From Hordeum vulgare subsp. vulgare (Eukaryota > Streptophyta > Magnoliopsida > Poales > Poaceae): DNA of 64,000 nucleotides. The stretch spans positions 167,630,689 to 167,694,688 of the forward strand of contig NC_058523.1 in the NCBI RefSeq assembly GCF_904849725.1. Direction: 5' to 3'. The notes beneath the pieces were generated by a model that worked only from the letters and a program-made list of their open reading frames with translations, was not told where the DNA came from and made no database searches. The position numbers were made by a program, and so were the translations under genes. Of the stretch, positions 55,128 through 64,000 are shown in pieces. Each line of letters starts with the position of its first letter. The stretch's first letter is position 1.

Positions 55128-55608
55128 GATGCCTATATGCATAATCATTGCCTTAGATATCCTCATGATTATTCGCTTTTCTATCAATTGCTCGGCAATA
55201 ATTTGTTCACCGATCGTATTATTTTCCTTTATGAGAGAAGCCTTTAGTGAAACCTATGGCCCCGGGTCTATTTTCCATATTATATTTTCAGATCTATAAA
55301 CCAAAAATACCAAAAAATACTTTGCTGCAATTTATTTACTTTTGTTTTACCTTCAGATCTATCAATATTTTATATCTATCTCTATCATATCTCATCCTTC
55401 CAAATAACTCTGAAGGGATTGACAACCCCTTTCTAGCGTTGGGTGCAAGTGCTTGATTATTTGTGTAGGTACTACTATTGGAGCCTTGCTTGTTCCTCCT
55501 ACTGGATTGATACCTTGCTTCTCAACAAACTGAGGGAAATACTTATCTTCTTTGTTGCATCACCCTTTCCTCTTCAAGGGAAAACCCAGGCAAGCTCAAT
55601 AGGTAGCA
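55128..55608 (+). mobile_element. Element C 3' LTR, right fragment
   Basis: GATGCCTATATGCATAATC to GGTAGCA aligns with 27581-28061 of the 5' LTR. It is followed by CACTA, the right target duplication of C. Confidence 0.92.
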
Positions 55609-55613
55609 CACTA

Positions 55614-55817
55614 CAACTTACACAAACTAGAAGGTAAAGCTAGAACTAATTTTTTTTGGATTTTCTTAAGGTTAATGAAACACACAAGAAGAAAATAAAA
55701 AGGAAGAAATAAACTACCATGCATGGTACAAGGAAAAAGTATGAACACCGACAACTAGAATAAGTGTGTGAACATGAATGTAATGTTGGTGAGAAATACG
55801 TACTCCCCCAAGCTTAG
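55614..55817 (-). other. Element A internal, with second polypurine tract
   Basis: Non-coding, collinear with 47210-47377 of element E. The minus strand of 55803-55817 reads AAGCTTGGGGGAGT, the same internal polypurine copy as at 47364 in E, close to the end of the env-position ORF. Confidence 0.7.
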
Positions 55818-56781
55818 GCTTTTGGCGTAAGTTGGTCTAAGGCCATGGCTGGAAATAACCCTCTCCTGGATACTCCGGAGGATACCGAGGGTTCCATCGG
55901 TTTGCGAGCTCCTGCGGCTCCCACTGAAAACTGGAACTTGATATGGATCGAGGGCTGGTGCAGGTTCAGGTTCTGTGGGTTGCGACAGGCCCCAATATTT
56001 GTAAATGTCCTCGGGCATAATAGTGTACCTGCCTGAATGAATATCGAACAAAGAAGAAGCAGGCAAACTAATAATCTCACAAGTACCCTGACTAAATATG
56101 AAGTTATAAAGCATCCTCTTATCGTTAACTTAATAAAATCATGTGCTACCATCCTATCATAATCTAAATATCTTATAGGAAGTAACATTTCCTCTTCCTC
56201 GTCAAGCCTAATAGGTATCTCAAAGTGTTTAGCTTAACGATATGCATAGATACCTCCAAATATAGGGCCCTTCGAACATTTTAAGTTCAACCATTGGGCC
56301 ACTATAGCGCCGAGACTAAAAGTTCTATCAGCAAATAAAGCATGGCGCAGAATAGCGAGGTCGGGAGCACTAAGGCTTCCGCTCTCGCCACAACCAACTA
56401 AACACCTCCATGCAAATAAGGAATAATAACGTAGAACAAGAAAGTGTACGCTAGCCGCTCTTGCCTTTGACACCCCTCTCTCTTCCCCTACAGTGATTAG
56501 GGAAATAAAATCCTCCATGTCTCTAGGACGTGGTTCATTGATGCTGCCCTCAAAAGGTATTTTGCAAACATTGCAAAAATCGTAAAGTGACATTTCCTTA
56601 GGCACATCATATAAATGAAATTCTACCATGGGAGGATTCTTCCTAGGATAGAAGTGAAAATTTTGCACGAAAGTATTAGTAAGTAGGAGATACCGGTCAC
56701 ACTTATCGTTGAGGAATTCGGTGATGCCTCCATTTTCTCCTAGATAGTAGAAATCTTCATAAATTTCGGCCGCCCTTAAGA
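55818..56781 (-). pseudogene. Element A env-position ORF, several breaks
   Basis: Homologue of the E ORF. Readable pieces are 56234-56668 (FYPRKNPPMVEF, MSLYDFCNVCKIPFEG, LGAIVAQWLNL, ending at a TAA where E continues ARHFEIP) and 55755-56114 (TCEIISLPASSLF, then Tyr/Trp-Gly-Leu), with a frameshift between. The N-terminal part continues at 63816 on the other side of element F, where an in-frame TAG replaces a Trp codon position conserved in E's text. Clearly non-functional. Confidence 0.8.
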
Positions 56782-56786
56782 ATGCC

Positions 56787-58442
56787 TGATGACGAGTTGA
56801 TGGATATACTTCTCAGACGTCGTTGGTTACCTCAAGTGGAAGGTGGAGATGTAGTCAGCAGCAGATTTCCCTTACACGGGGACTGTAAGGTTTATCGAAG
56901 CAGGAGGACTTCGAGGATCAACAAGTAGGTGTCTGCTGCTCTGGCGCTAGCAAAAGACGTTGACCTGCACACACAACAAATAACTTTTCTCCCAACGAGT
57001 TTAGAGAGGTTGTCAATCTCTCCGGCCTTGTAGTTTGTAAAGGATCAAAACACAAGCGGGAATAGTGATAGTGATCGCAACAGAAAAGTAAACAGAAGCA
57101 GTAAATGGTGGAGGTGTAAACAATGGTGGTAATATGGACCAGAGTCAGGTGATGTTCGCTAGTGATGTCTCTCTCCCAAAATACGATAAACAACTATGCA
57201 TGGGTAAACAAATTACAGCTGGACAATTGACAGAATAATAAACGCACCGCAATGCTAATCATGCTATCAGAAATTTAGAGGCTCAAAAGTAATGAGCAGT
57301 ACGCCAAGACAAGTAGACCGTTTATTCACCAACATCTACTTACTAATCATCCACCCTGAGATATCTATCCAGAATATCTCAATGGTATTAAGTTGCGAGC
57401 CCCACCCAGAGTGTAAACTCAAAGCAACGGACAACTGCATTAACGAACTTTGCGTAAGGTAAACAATACTTGCAACCGCGGTCACAAGCATCATTGTTTT
57501 CTCCCTGGTGGCAATATCACATATCCTAGTCTCATGTTTCTGTCACTCAAGCTAGACATCAGGGGGCATGAACCCACAATCATGCATAACGCCCCTTCTT
57601 GGAGTTAAATCTACTACTCGGCCAAAGCAATAAAAAGCAACGGAGAACATGCATGAATTACTAAAGAACATAATATAAAAGGATAATCAAATATATAACG
57701 CATCACAATCCGAACATAATCTTATAATCCATCGGATTCCAGCAAACCAAGCATAGCAATAGCAGGAAAATTACATAGATGCCTTGATCATGTAGGGCAG
57801 CTCATAAGGGCTAAATATTGAAGCACAAGATTGGAGAGAATACATCACATAGCTACTGGTCATGGACCCATGGTCCAAGGAGGACTACTCACGGCATGTC
57901 CGGGAAGCGCCCATGGCGGTGGAGAAGCTCCCGGAGGTCAATCCTTCCTGCGACAGGGTACCGGGAAGAGGTCTTCTGACACTCCCAATCTCGGAAGCGT
58001 TGCGGTGGTGGAATGATGGAGAAATTAGCGATTCTGGATCTCCTGGAAGGGTTTCCTATTGGAGAGGTATATATATAGACCTAAGGAGGGCACCAGAGGG
58101 CGTGGGACCCACCCAGGCGACCTGGTGGTGCGACCAGGGGGTAGGCCATGCAGGGAGGCCGCCTGGGCAGGCCCTGTCTCCCCTCTGGCCATCTTCGTGC
58201 TTCGTGAAGCTTTCGTCATGCTGATTTTTATTTTTTTTCTCAGGATCTTTAGGGTTTTGTAAATTTGAGTAAAAGTCCCTCCAAAAAAGACATCAACAGA
58301 AAAAACTGGCACTTGGTGCACTCAGTTAGTTGGTTAGTCCAAATATGTGTAAAAAGGTATGAAAGTGTAGCAAAACATATAACAATGTCACCTAAAAGAT
58401 CATGGAACAAGCACAAATTATAGATACGTTTGGGACGTATCA
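56787..58442 (-). mobile_element. Element F 3' LTR
   Basis: TGATGACGAGTTGATGG...GGGACGTATCA in plus-strand reading. On the minus strand an alternating TATATATATA (58068-58077) follows a GC-rich snapback (arms CCCAGGCG near 58111 and CGCCTGGG near 58161). Small ORFs 57831-58224 are LTR noise. Confidence 0.92.
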
Positions 58443-61358
58443 ACATCCCCAAGCTTAATTCCTGCTCGTCCTCTAGTAGGTAAATGATAACACAAATAAT
58501 CTATGTGGTGAGATGCTAACACACATATAAGAACTTGAAAGTAAAGCAAGTAAGATATGCAATTCAAGTCAAGAGAATAACAAGCAAGAGTCTATATTTA
58601 GTATTGAAAATGGCAAAGTAAGAACATAAAGGTGCAAGAGTTCTCGCTGTCCGTAACTCGAATGTCTCCAAATGGTGTTTGCGTGCAAGAAGTGGGAGAT
58701 GGGTTTAGAGCATAAAAATATTTTGTAGTTTAATTGAGAACTCAATCTACTAAAACTTCACACTTGGTCTCCTTCGGAATCTTATTTTGACTCATCCCCA
58801 GACCACTAGTCAAGCACAAGTCAAAATGATCCTCTCCCTTTCGACTTTGAGCACTCATGCAATGGATGAGCGCAAGCAAGATATGTTGGCACTTAGCATG
58901 GCAAAGAGAATAATGATGGGGAAGGAATACAAAAAAGGTGTGAAAGGCTCATATCAATGAGGACAACCATAGGCGAGAGAAAGCCAAATGATAGATATGA
59001 TGTGAGGAGTAGGGATTGCCATGCAACGAATGCACATATGAGCTAAGGTAAGCTCTCCAATGGAACTAGTGGGGGTGCATCCAACTTGCTTGCTCATGAA
59101 GACCTAGAGCTCATTTGAGGAGGCTCGTCACTGGAATATACAAGGCAAGTTCTATAGTGTAAGGGTCCCCACATAGTTATGCATGAATAATAATCTCTAT
59201 GGAGTACAAATATAACAATGGAGTACGAGTGTGGATCTTTCAAAAGGAATAGTAGTGTTGCTCCCTTCTCTCTTTTTATTTCTTTATATATTTTTATTTT
59301 TTTTGTGGCCTCTTTGTATCTTTCTATTTATCTCTCATTTGTCCTCTTTGGGATCTTTTCATTTGTCCTCTTTGGGATCTTTTCATTTGTCCTCTTTGGG
59401 ATCTTTTCCCCACTTAAGGGCAACACTCTATGTTTTACAAGAATAAAAAGAAGATCTTCACACTTTATAAGAAATACTCATCATAAAGAAAATGAAAACT
59501 ATCATGATGTATGCAAATGTATGCGTGTGCGAGTGTAGCAGGATATGCAATGAAACTAGCGGGTCATGTAGCAATAATAAGGGCAAGGCCCAACTAGCAT
59601 GCGGCTCCTCGATCAAGCAAAAGCATGTATGAAATGAAGATCAAGTCATGAGATGGTGGATGTTGCATGGCAATGTATCTCAGAAAGGCTATGGAAAAGC
59701 CTTAATAGGTAGGTATGGTGGGTGTTTCGAGGAAAGATATAATGAGGCTTATGATGACAGAGCGTATCATGCCAAGGGTTTGGATGCACCGGCGAAGTTT
59801 GCACCAACTCTCAAGATGAGAAATGGCAATGCACGGTACCGAAGAGGCTAGCAAAATATGGATGGTGGAAGTGCCAACAATCGAATACTCACATTAGTCC
59901 GAAGAACTCAAGCACTTATTATCGGTAACTCTCTATCTAGTCAAGAGATCCACAAAGAGAAAAGTACCCCAAGGAGGATTGTTTGGGGGTTTGGTTTGTC
60001 CTTGCGCATCCTCGGCCCATGGTAACGTGAGTGTACTCTATATATTCCAACCCCTCATAGGTTAGCGATCAATCTAGTAGGTAGAGTTCTCAACTATTTT
60101 ATTTTGTTTTGAAAAACACACAGGTTTCCCGAAATACGACACATATCACTAATAGTCTCAAGCTCTTGGCACCAATAGTCCAAACATTACTCAAATCAAT
60201 ACCTCAAAACTATTGCAAGTTACTACTATACTTAAATAGCAACCTCGGTTACCTACTCATGCAAGACACACAACTCAGTGCAACAAGCCAACTCTCTAAA
60301 CAAGATAAGCATGATAAATCAAGAGAGTTTCAAAAGAAACCTAAATAAAAGCTCTTAAAAAGATAAAGCATGAAAACTAAGAGCTAAGCATGAAAGCAAC
60401 TATGAAAAGATAAAGAACACACAAAAAAAAGATAAGCATGAAAACCTATGTTGTGTTCTAGGGTGGAGTGGAGCGTGTTTCTCTCCCAAACAAACAAGGC
60501 CAGGTTAAAACTTGTTATGAACAGCAAGAAAAACTAAAACAAAGTAAAAAAAAGTAAAGAGCGGGACGCTCCAAGCATAGAACATAACATATGAAGTGAT
60601 AAAGATATAGCATGGACAAGGACAAACTGATGATTGTTGATGGAGAAGGGGATGCACGGGGGCATCCCCAAGCTTAGACGCTTGAGTCTCCTTGAATATT
60701 TCTTGGGGGTGCATGGGGGCATCCCCAAGCTTGAGCGCTTGCCACTCTTGGATCTTCTTTCATCATCTTCCATCACATACTTGAAAACTCCCTTCATACG
60801 AAACTCATCATAAGCTGATTAGAGTGGTTAGTGCCCATAATAAAATAATTTATTCTCTACTTGAAATAAAGATTTTCAGGAAGAGTTATTGTTTCTAAAG
60901 ATTGCCAAAAGGTTTTTGCAAATAAAAAGCAAGTTTAAGATTTGCAAAATGATGAAAGCGCAAAACAGGGCAGAATCTGGGAAAAACAGAACAACAAGTA
61001 GTAAATAATTTTTTGGGGGCACTTCTGCCACTCAAATCATAAAACTCGGAACAGATGACAGAAAGACAATTATATAGAGCATACTTTCGAAACAATTCAG
61101 ATCAAAAAGATAATCTGGTGATGTTTGGCGAATTTTTCCGTCAAGCAGACAGACTCTGTTTCTGGACAGCATGTCACATTTTTTAACTTTCTTGCAATCG
61201 GAGGCTAAAACTTGGAACAATGCTTGAAAATAAAGATACAATGATGTTTCTACACTAGTAACAAGCATCAAGACCACTAAAACTGAAAGTAAAAACTCAA
61301 AGTAAAGATAACAAGGGTTGTCTCCCGAGAGCTCTTTCTTATAGCCATAAAGATAGGC
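58443..61358 (-). other. Element F non-coding internal region
   Basis: AT-rich, no ORF with motifs. Begins on the right of the LTR with the polypurine tract (58443-58456, minus: TAAGCTTGGGGATG). PPT-core copies occur again near 60664 and 60719 within a near-duplicated block, and a fourth near 61858 lies inside the F ORF. A 24-bp triplicate is at 59337-59408. Confidence 0.65.
59337..59408. repeat. Three perfect 24-bp tandem repeats
   Basis: ATTTGTCCTCTTTGGGATCTTTTC occupies 59337-59360, 59361-59384 and 59385-59408 without any difference. An earlier diverged start (GTGGCCTCTTTGTATCTTTCT) lies just left. Perfect copies in an otherwise worn element suggest recent slippage. Confidence 0.95.
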
Positions 61359-62051
61359 TTAAGATTTTAATGATGCTCTCGTAGGAATAGGAGTTGTAGA
61401 ACAAAAGAGAGCATAAAGAAGCAAATACCAAACAAATTTAAGTCTAACATGCTTCCTATGCATAGAAATATTGCAATATAATAATTCATTGAAGCACAAA
61501 GCAATAAGCATAGGAAGGCAAAACAAGTGCAGCTTCATAACCTTCGACATAAAGAGGGGAAACTTCTTACTTTTTAGATATTTAGAACCATGTATCCCCC
61601 TCTCATTATAAATTTCAGTGGCATCATGGATGAAATCAACAATATAACTATCAAATAAGGCATTATTTCCATGATCCATAAGCATAAAATTATCATTACT
61701 CTTCTCATAAGCTAAATCTTTCTTATTAGGAATGGTGAGAGTAAAGCAATCATTATCATCATGGTAATCATCATATTTAGAAAGCATAGTATCATCAAAG
61801 CAAATTTTCTCCTCAAAAGTTCGGGGACTAAAAATATCATGTTCATCAAACCCGTCATCCCCAAGCTTAGAGCTTTCCATGTCATTAGCAATATTGATAT
61901 TCAAAGAAAGCATACTAATAACATTGCCACCATCATAATTGTTATGCAAATAATAAAGTTCCAAAGGTTTTTTAATTTTCTCCTCAAACACTTCATGTCC
62001 TAGTTCAAGATAAAGTTTATAAAGATCTCTCATATTTTTGTTGTTTTCCAT
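61359..62051 (-). CDS. Element F ORF, 230 residues, unknown function
   Basis: Intact frame starting about 84 bases after the primer site. The N-terminal two thirds is hydrophilic and acidic with many Asn/Asp. The C-terminal third has two hydrophobic stretches (FCLPMLIALCF and VWYLLLYALFCS), spaced by a basic loop, which could be membrane helices. This type of protein occurs at the start of the internal region in some non-autonomous Triticeae elements as I recall, but I know of no function. It has no gag motif. The fact that it remains open in an aged element is noteworthy but not proof of use. Confidence 0.6.
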   Translation of the reverse strand: MENNKNMRDLYKLYLELGHEVFEEKIKKPLELYYLHNNYDGGNVISMLSLNINIANDMESSKLGDDGFDEHDIFSPRTFEEKICFDDTMLSKYDDYHDDNDCFTLTIPNKKDLAYEKSNDNFMLMDHGNNALFDSYIVDFIHDATEIYNERGIHGSKYLKSKKFPLFMSKVMKLHLFCLPMLIALCFNELLYCNISMHRKHVRLKFVWYLLLYALFCSTTPIPTRASLKS

Positions 62052-62134
62052 TAAGCCTAACTAGAAAGCAAACTAACAAGACTAAAAGCAAAGGTAAAAG
62101 ATAGCATGCAACTCCCCTATCTTGAAGACTGGAG

Positions 62135-62152
62135 TCCCCGACAATGGCGCCA
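62135..62152 (-). other. Element F primer-binding site, tRNA-Asp-like
   Basis: On the minus strand TGGCGCCATTGTCGGGGA, two changes from the sites of C and E, 10 bases after the LTR. Confidence 0.8.
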
Positions 62153-62162
62153 GAAATTTGCT

Positions 62163-63810
62163 TGATGTCGAGTTGATGGATATACTTCTCGCCCCTCGTT
62201 GGTTACCCCAAGTGGAAGGTGGAGATGTAGTCAGCAGCAGATTTCCCTTACACAGGGACTATAAGGTTTATCAAACCAGGAGGACTCCGAGGATCAACAA
62301 GTAGGTGTCCGCTGCTCTCGCGATAGCACAAGACGTGGACCTGCACACACAACAAATAAATTTGCTCCCAACGAGTTTAGAGAAGTTGTAAATCTCTCTG
62401 GCCTTGTAGTTTGCAAAGGATCAAAACACGAGCGGGAATAGTGATAGTGATTGCAACAGAAAAGTAAATAAAAGTAGTAAATGGTGGAGGTGTAAACAAT
62501 GGTGGTAATATGGACCAGAGTCACGTTATGCTCACTAGTGATGTATCTCTCCCAAAAGATGATAAACAACTATGCATGGGTTAACAAATCACAGTTGGGC
62601 AATTGACAGAATTATAAACGCACCGCAATGCTAATCATGTTACTAGAAAGTTAGAGGCTCAAAAGTAATGGGCAGTATGCCAAGACAAGTAGACAGTTTA
62701 TTCATCAGCATCTACTTACTAATCATCCACCTTCAGATATCTATCTAGAACATCTCGCTGGTATTAAGTTGCGAACCCCACCCAAAGTGTAAACTCAAAG
62801 CAACGGACAACTTCATTAACGAACTCTGCGTAAGGTAAACAATACTTGCAACCGCTGTCACAAGCACGGTTTTTTTCTCCCTGGTGGCAACAGCACATCC
62901 CCTAGTCTCATGTTTCTTTCACTCAAGCTAGACAACACGGGGCATGAACCCACAATCATGCATCTTGGAGTTACAATCTACTACTCGACCAAAGCAATAA
63001 AAAGCAATGGAGTACATGCATGAATCACTAAAGAACATAATATAAAAGGATAATCAAATATATAGCTCATCACAATCTGCACATAATATCATAATCCATC
63101 GGATCCCAGCAAACCAAGCATAACAATAGCAGGAAAATTATATAGATGCCTTGATCATGTAGGGCAGCTCACAAGGGCTAAACATTGAAGCACAAGATTG
63201 GAGAGAAGACATCACATAGTTATTGGTCATGGACCCATGGTCCAAGGAGGACTACTCATGGCACGTCCGGGAAGCGTCCATGGCGATGGACAAGCTCCCA
63301 GAGGTCAATCCTCCCTCCGGCAGGGTGCCGGGAAGAGGTCTTCTGACGCTCCCGGTCTCGGAAGCGCTACGGCATCGGAATGATGGAGAAATTCACGATT
63401 TTGGATCTCCTGGAAGGGTTTCCTATGGAAGAGGTAAATATAGGCCGAAGGAGGGCACTAGAGGGCGCGGGACCCACCCAGGAGACCTGGTGGTGCGGCC
63501 AGGGGGCAGGCCGTGCAGGGAGGCCGCCTGGGCAGGACCTGGCTCCCCTCTGGCCCATATTCGTGCTTCGTGAAGCTTCCGTCACGCTGATTTTTATATA
63601 TTTTTCTTGGTATTTTTGGGGTTCTGTAAATTTGGGTAAAAGTCCCTGCAAAAAAGACATCAACAGACAGAAACTGGCACTGGATGCACTGAGTTAGTAG
63701 GTTAGTCCAAATATGTGTAAAAAGGTATGGAAGTGTAGCACAACATATAACAATGTCACCCAAAAGATCATGGAACAAGCAGGAATTAGAGATACGTTTG
63801 GGACGTATCA
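62163..63810 (-). mobile_element. Element F 5' LTR
   Basis: TGATGTCGAGTTGATGG...GGGACGTATCA, with the same layout as the 3' LTR; the TATA-like box has become TATATTTA on the minus strand (near 63431-63438). Followed by ATGCC. Confidence 0.92.
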
Positions 63811-63815
63811 ATGCC

Positions 63816-64000
63816 TCACTTGGCTATTCACATGGTCGTACTTCCGCGATGCGAGGAATATTGTATCTAGGCTTCTCATTTTTCATTTTCTTTAGAACCC
63901 TGGCTTGAAGAACCTCTCAACAATCTCCTCATCTTTTCTTTCTCTGAAAAATAAATCTGAAATTTTTAGTGACTCCACATAAAAATGAATAAAACTCAAT
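63816..64000 (-). pseudogene. Element A env-position ORF, N-terminal end and acceptor side
   Basis: Collinear with 48345-48540 of E. On the minus strand the ATG context (GATGAGGAG, near 63932) and the short Arg/Ser/Gly-rich N-terminus (LLRGSSS) are preserved, then a frameshift and an in-frame TAG follow. The acceptor text CTAAAAATTTCAG (minus strand) is intact near 63958-63973. The window ends within the predicted intron. Confidence 0.7.

Larger units (their letters stand above)
26481..55608 (+). mobile_element. Element C: Athila-type gypsy element with gag and PR only, split by nested insertions
   Basis: Perfect 5-bp target duplication CACTA (26476-26480 and 55609-55613). 5' LTR 26481-28061, PBS, gag, PR, non-coding 3' region, PPT, and a 3' LTR in two pieces (36799-36911 and 55128-55608). 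No RT, RNase H or integrase motif occurs between PR (30318) and the PPT apart from the nested LARD solo LTR, so C is non-autonomous. The LTR start TGATACGTCTCC and tRNA-Asp primer site match Sabrina/WHAM-type Triticeae elements as I know them; the family name is unverified. Confidence 0.9.
56787..63810 (-). mobile_element. Element F: small non-autonomous gypsy-type element
   Basis: Perfect target duplication ATGCC (56782-56786 and 63811-63815). LTRs of 1656 and 1648 bp, PBS 62135-62152, and 3.7 kb of internal sequence with one ORF of 230 residues. No gag, PR, RT or integrase. By eye the LTRs differ at about 17 of the first 215 positions, more than in B or E, suggesting an older insertion. The polypurine tract context GGAATTAAGCTTGGGGATG matches that of C. 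Confidence 0.9.
9718..64000 (-). mobile_element. Element A: Athila-type Ty3/gypsy retrotransposon, host of the nest, 5' end beyond window
   Basis: The visible parts of A are its 3' LTR (9718-11113), PPT and internal segments 11114-11592, 25183-26480, 55614-56781 and 63816-64000. These are collinear with the complete relative E: for example the sequence CCCTTCG(C/T)AGAGGGAAGC is continuous in E near 45952-45971 but split by B in A, and the env-position ORF is continuous across F. The interruptions are B (11593-25177), C (26481-55608) and F (56787-63810), each flanked by a 5-bp target duplication. The rest of the internal region and the 5' LTR lie to the right of the window. The left flank ends GAGAG at 9717. 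Confidence 0.85.

Overview
This window looks like intergenic DNA from a large grass genome, most likely Triticeae (wheat, barley, rye or a relative). The evidence is its content: almost everything that can be identified is LTR retrotransposon, the Ty3/gypsy elements with tRNA-Asp-type primer sites and TGATACG LTR starts are of a kind I know from Triticeae, and I see no intact host gene, rRNA, tRNA or CRISPR. Family names are from memory and unverified; structural calls (LTR ends, target-site duplications, PBS, PPT, domain motifs) are read from the sequence.

Layout. 1-9717 is an older mosaic: a Ty1/copia LTR (48-1471, minus) carrying an array of short palindromes, a stub of its internal region, a 540-bp second copy of part of that LTR (2015-2554), a truncated Athila-type LTR (2555-3505), and then about 6 kb I cannot assign: a GC-rich patch, an AT-rich stretch with a 278-bp tandem duplication, a possible CACTA terminus and a GC-rich promoter-like island. 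From 9718 to beyond 64000 there is one Athila-type Ty3/gypsy element (A, minus strand) blown apart by nested insertions.

Nest. Inside A sit three elements: B (11593-25177, plus; Tat-lineage gypsy with gag, PR, RT, two RNase H regions, INT and a spliced antisense gene), C (26481-55608, plus; Athila-type with gag and PR only, TSD CACTA) and F (56787-63810, minus; small non-autonomous element, TSD ATGCC). C contains a solo LTR of a long-LTR (LARD/Sukkula-like) family (32107-35880, TSD TTGTA) and, in its 3' LTR, a truncated Ty1/copia element D (36931-55127, minus). D's own LTR is split by a second, about 5-kb solo LTR of the same LARD family (39783-54550, minus), and that solo LTR is split by E (43877-53672, minus), a near-complete relative of A. 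The depth is therefore A > C > D > LARD solo LTR > E. LARD copy 1 preserves the uninterrupted version of the site into which E inserted, so that step is confirmed inside the window.

How the parts work together. B is the only element with a full set of replication domains, but it carries many stops and an Asp-to-Asn change in the RT catalytic box. A (as far as visible), C, E and F lack RT and integrase, yet keep LTRs, PBS and PPT, as expected for non-autonomous elements that depend on enzymes from elsewhere. Two gene-like arrangements deserve attention: in E, an LTR-like segment followed by a consensus splice donor and acceptor stands immediately before an ORF in the env position; in B, an antisense multi-exon gene (putative gypsy-type transposase family) has its own TATA-like box beside three 21-bp direct repeats.
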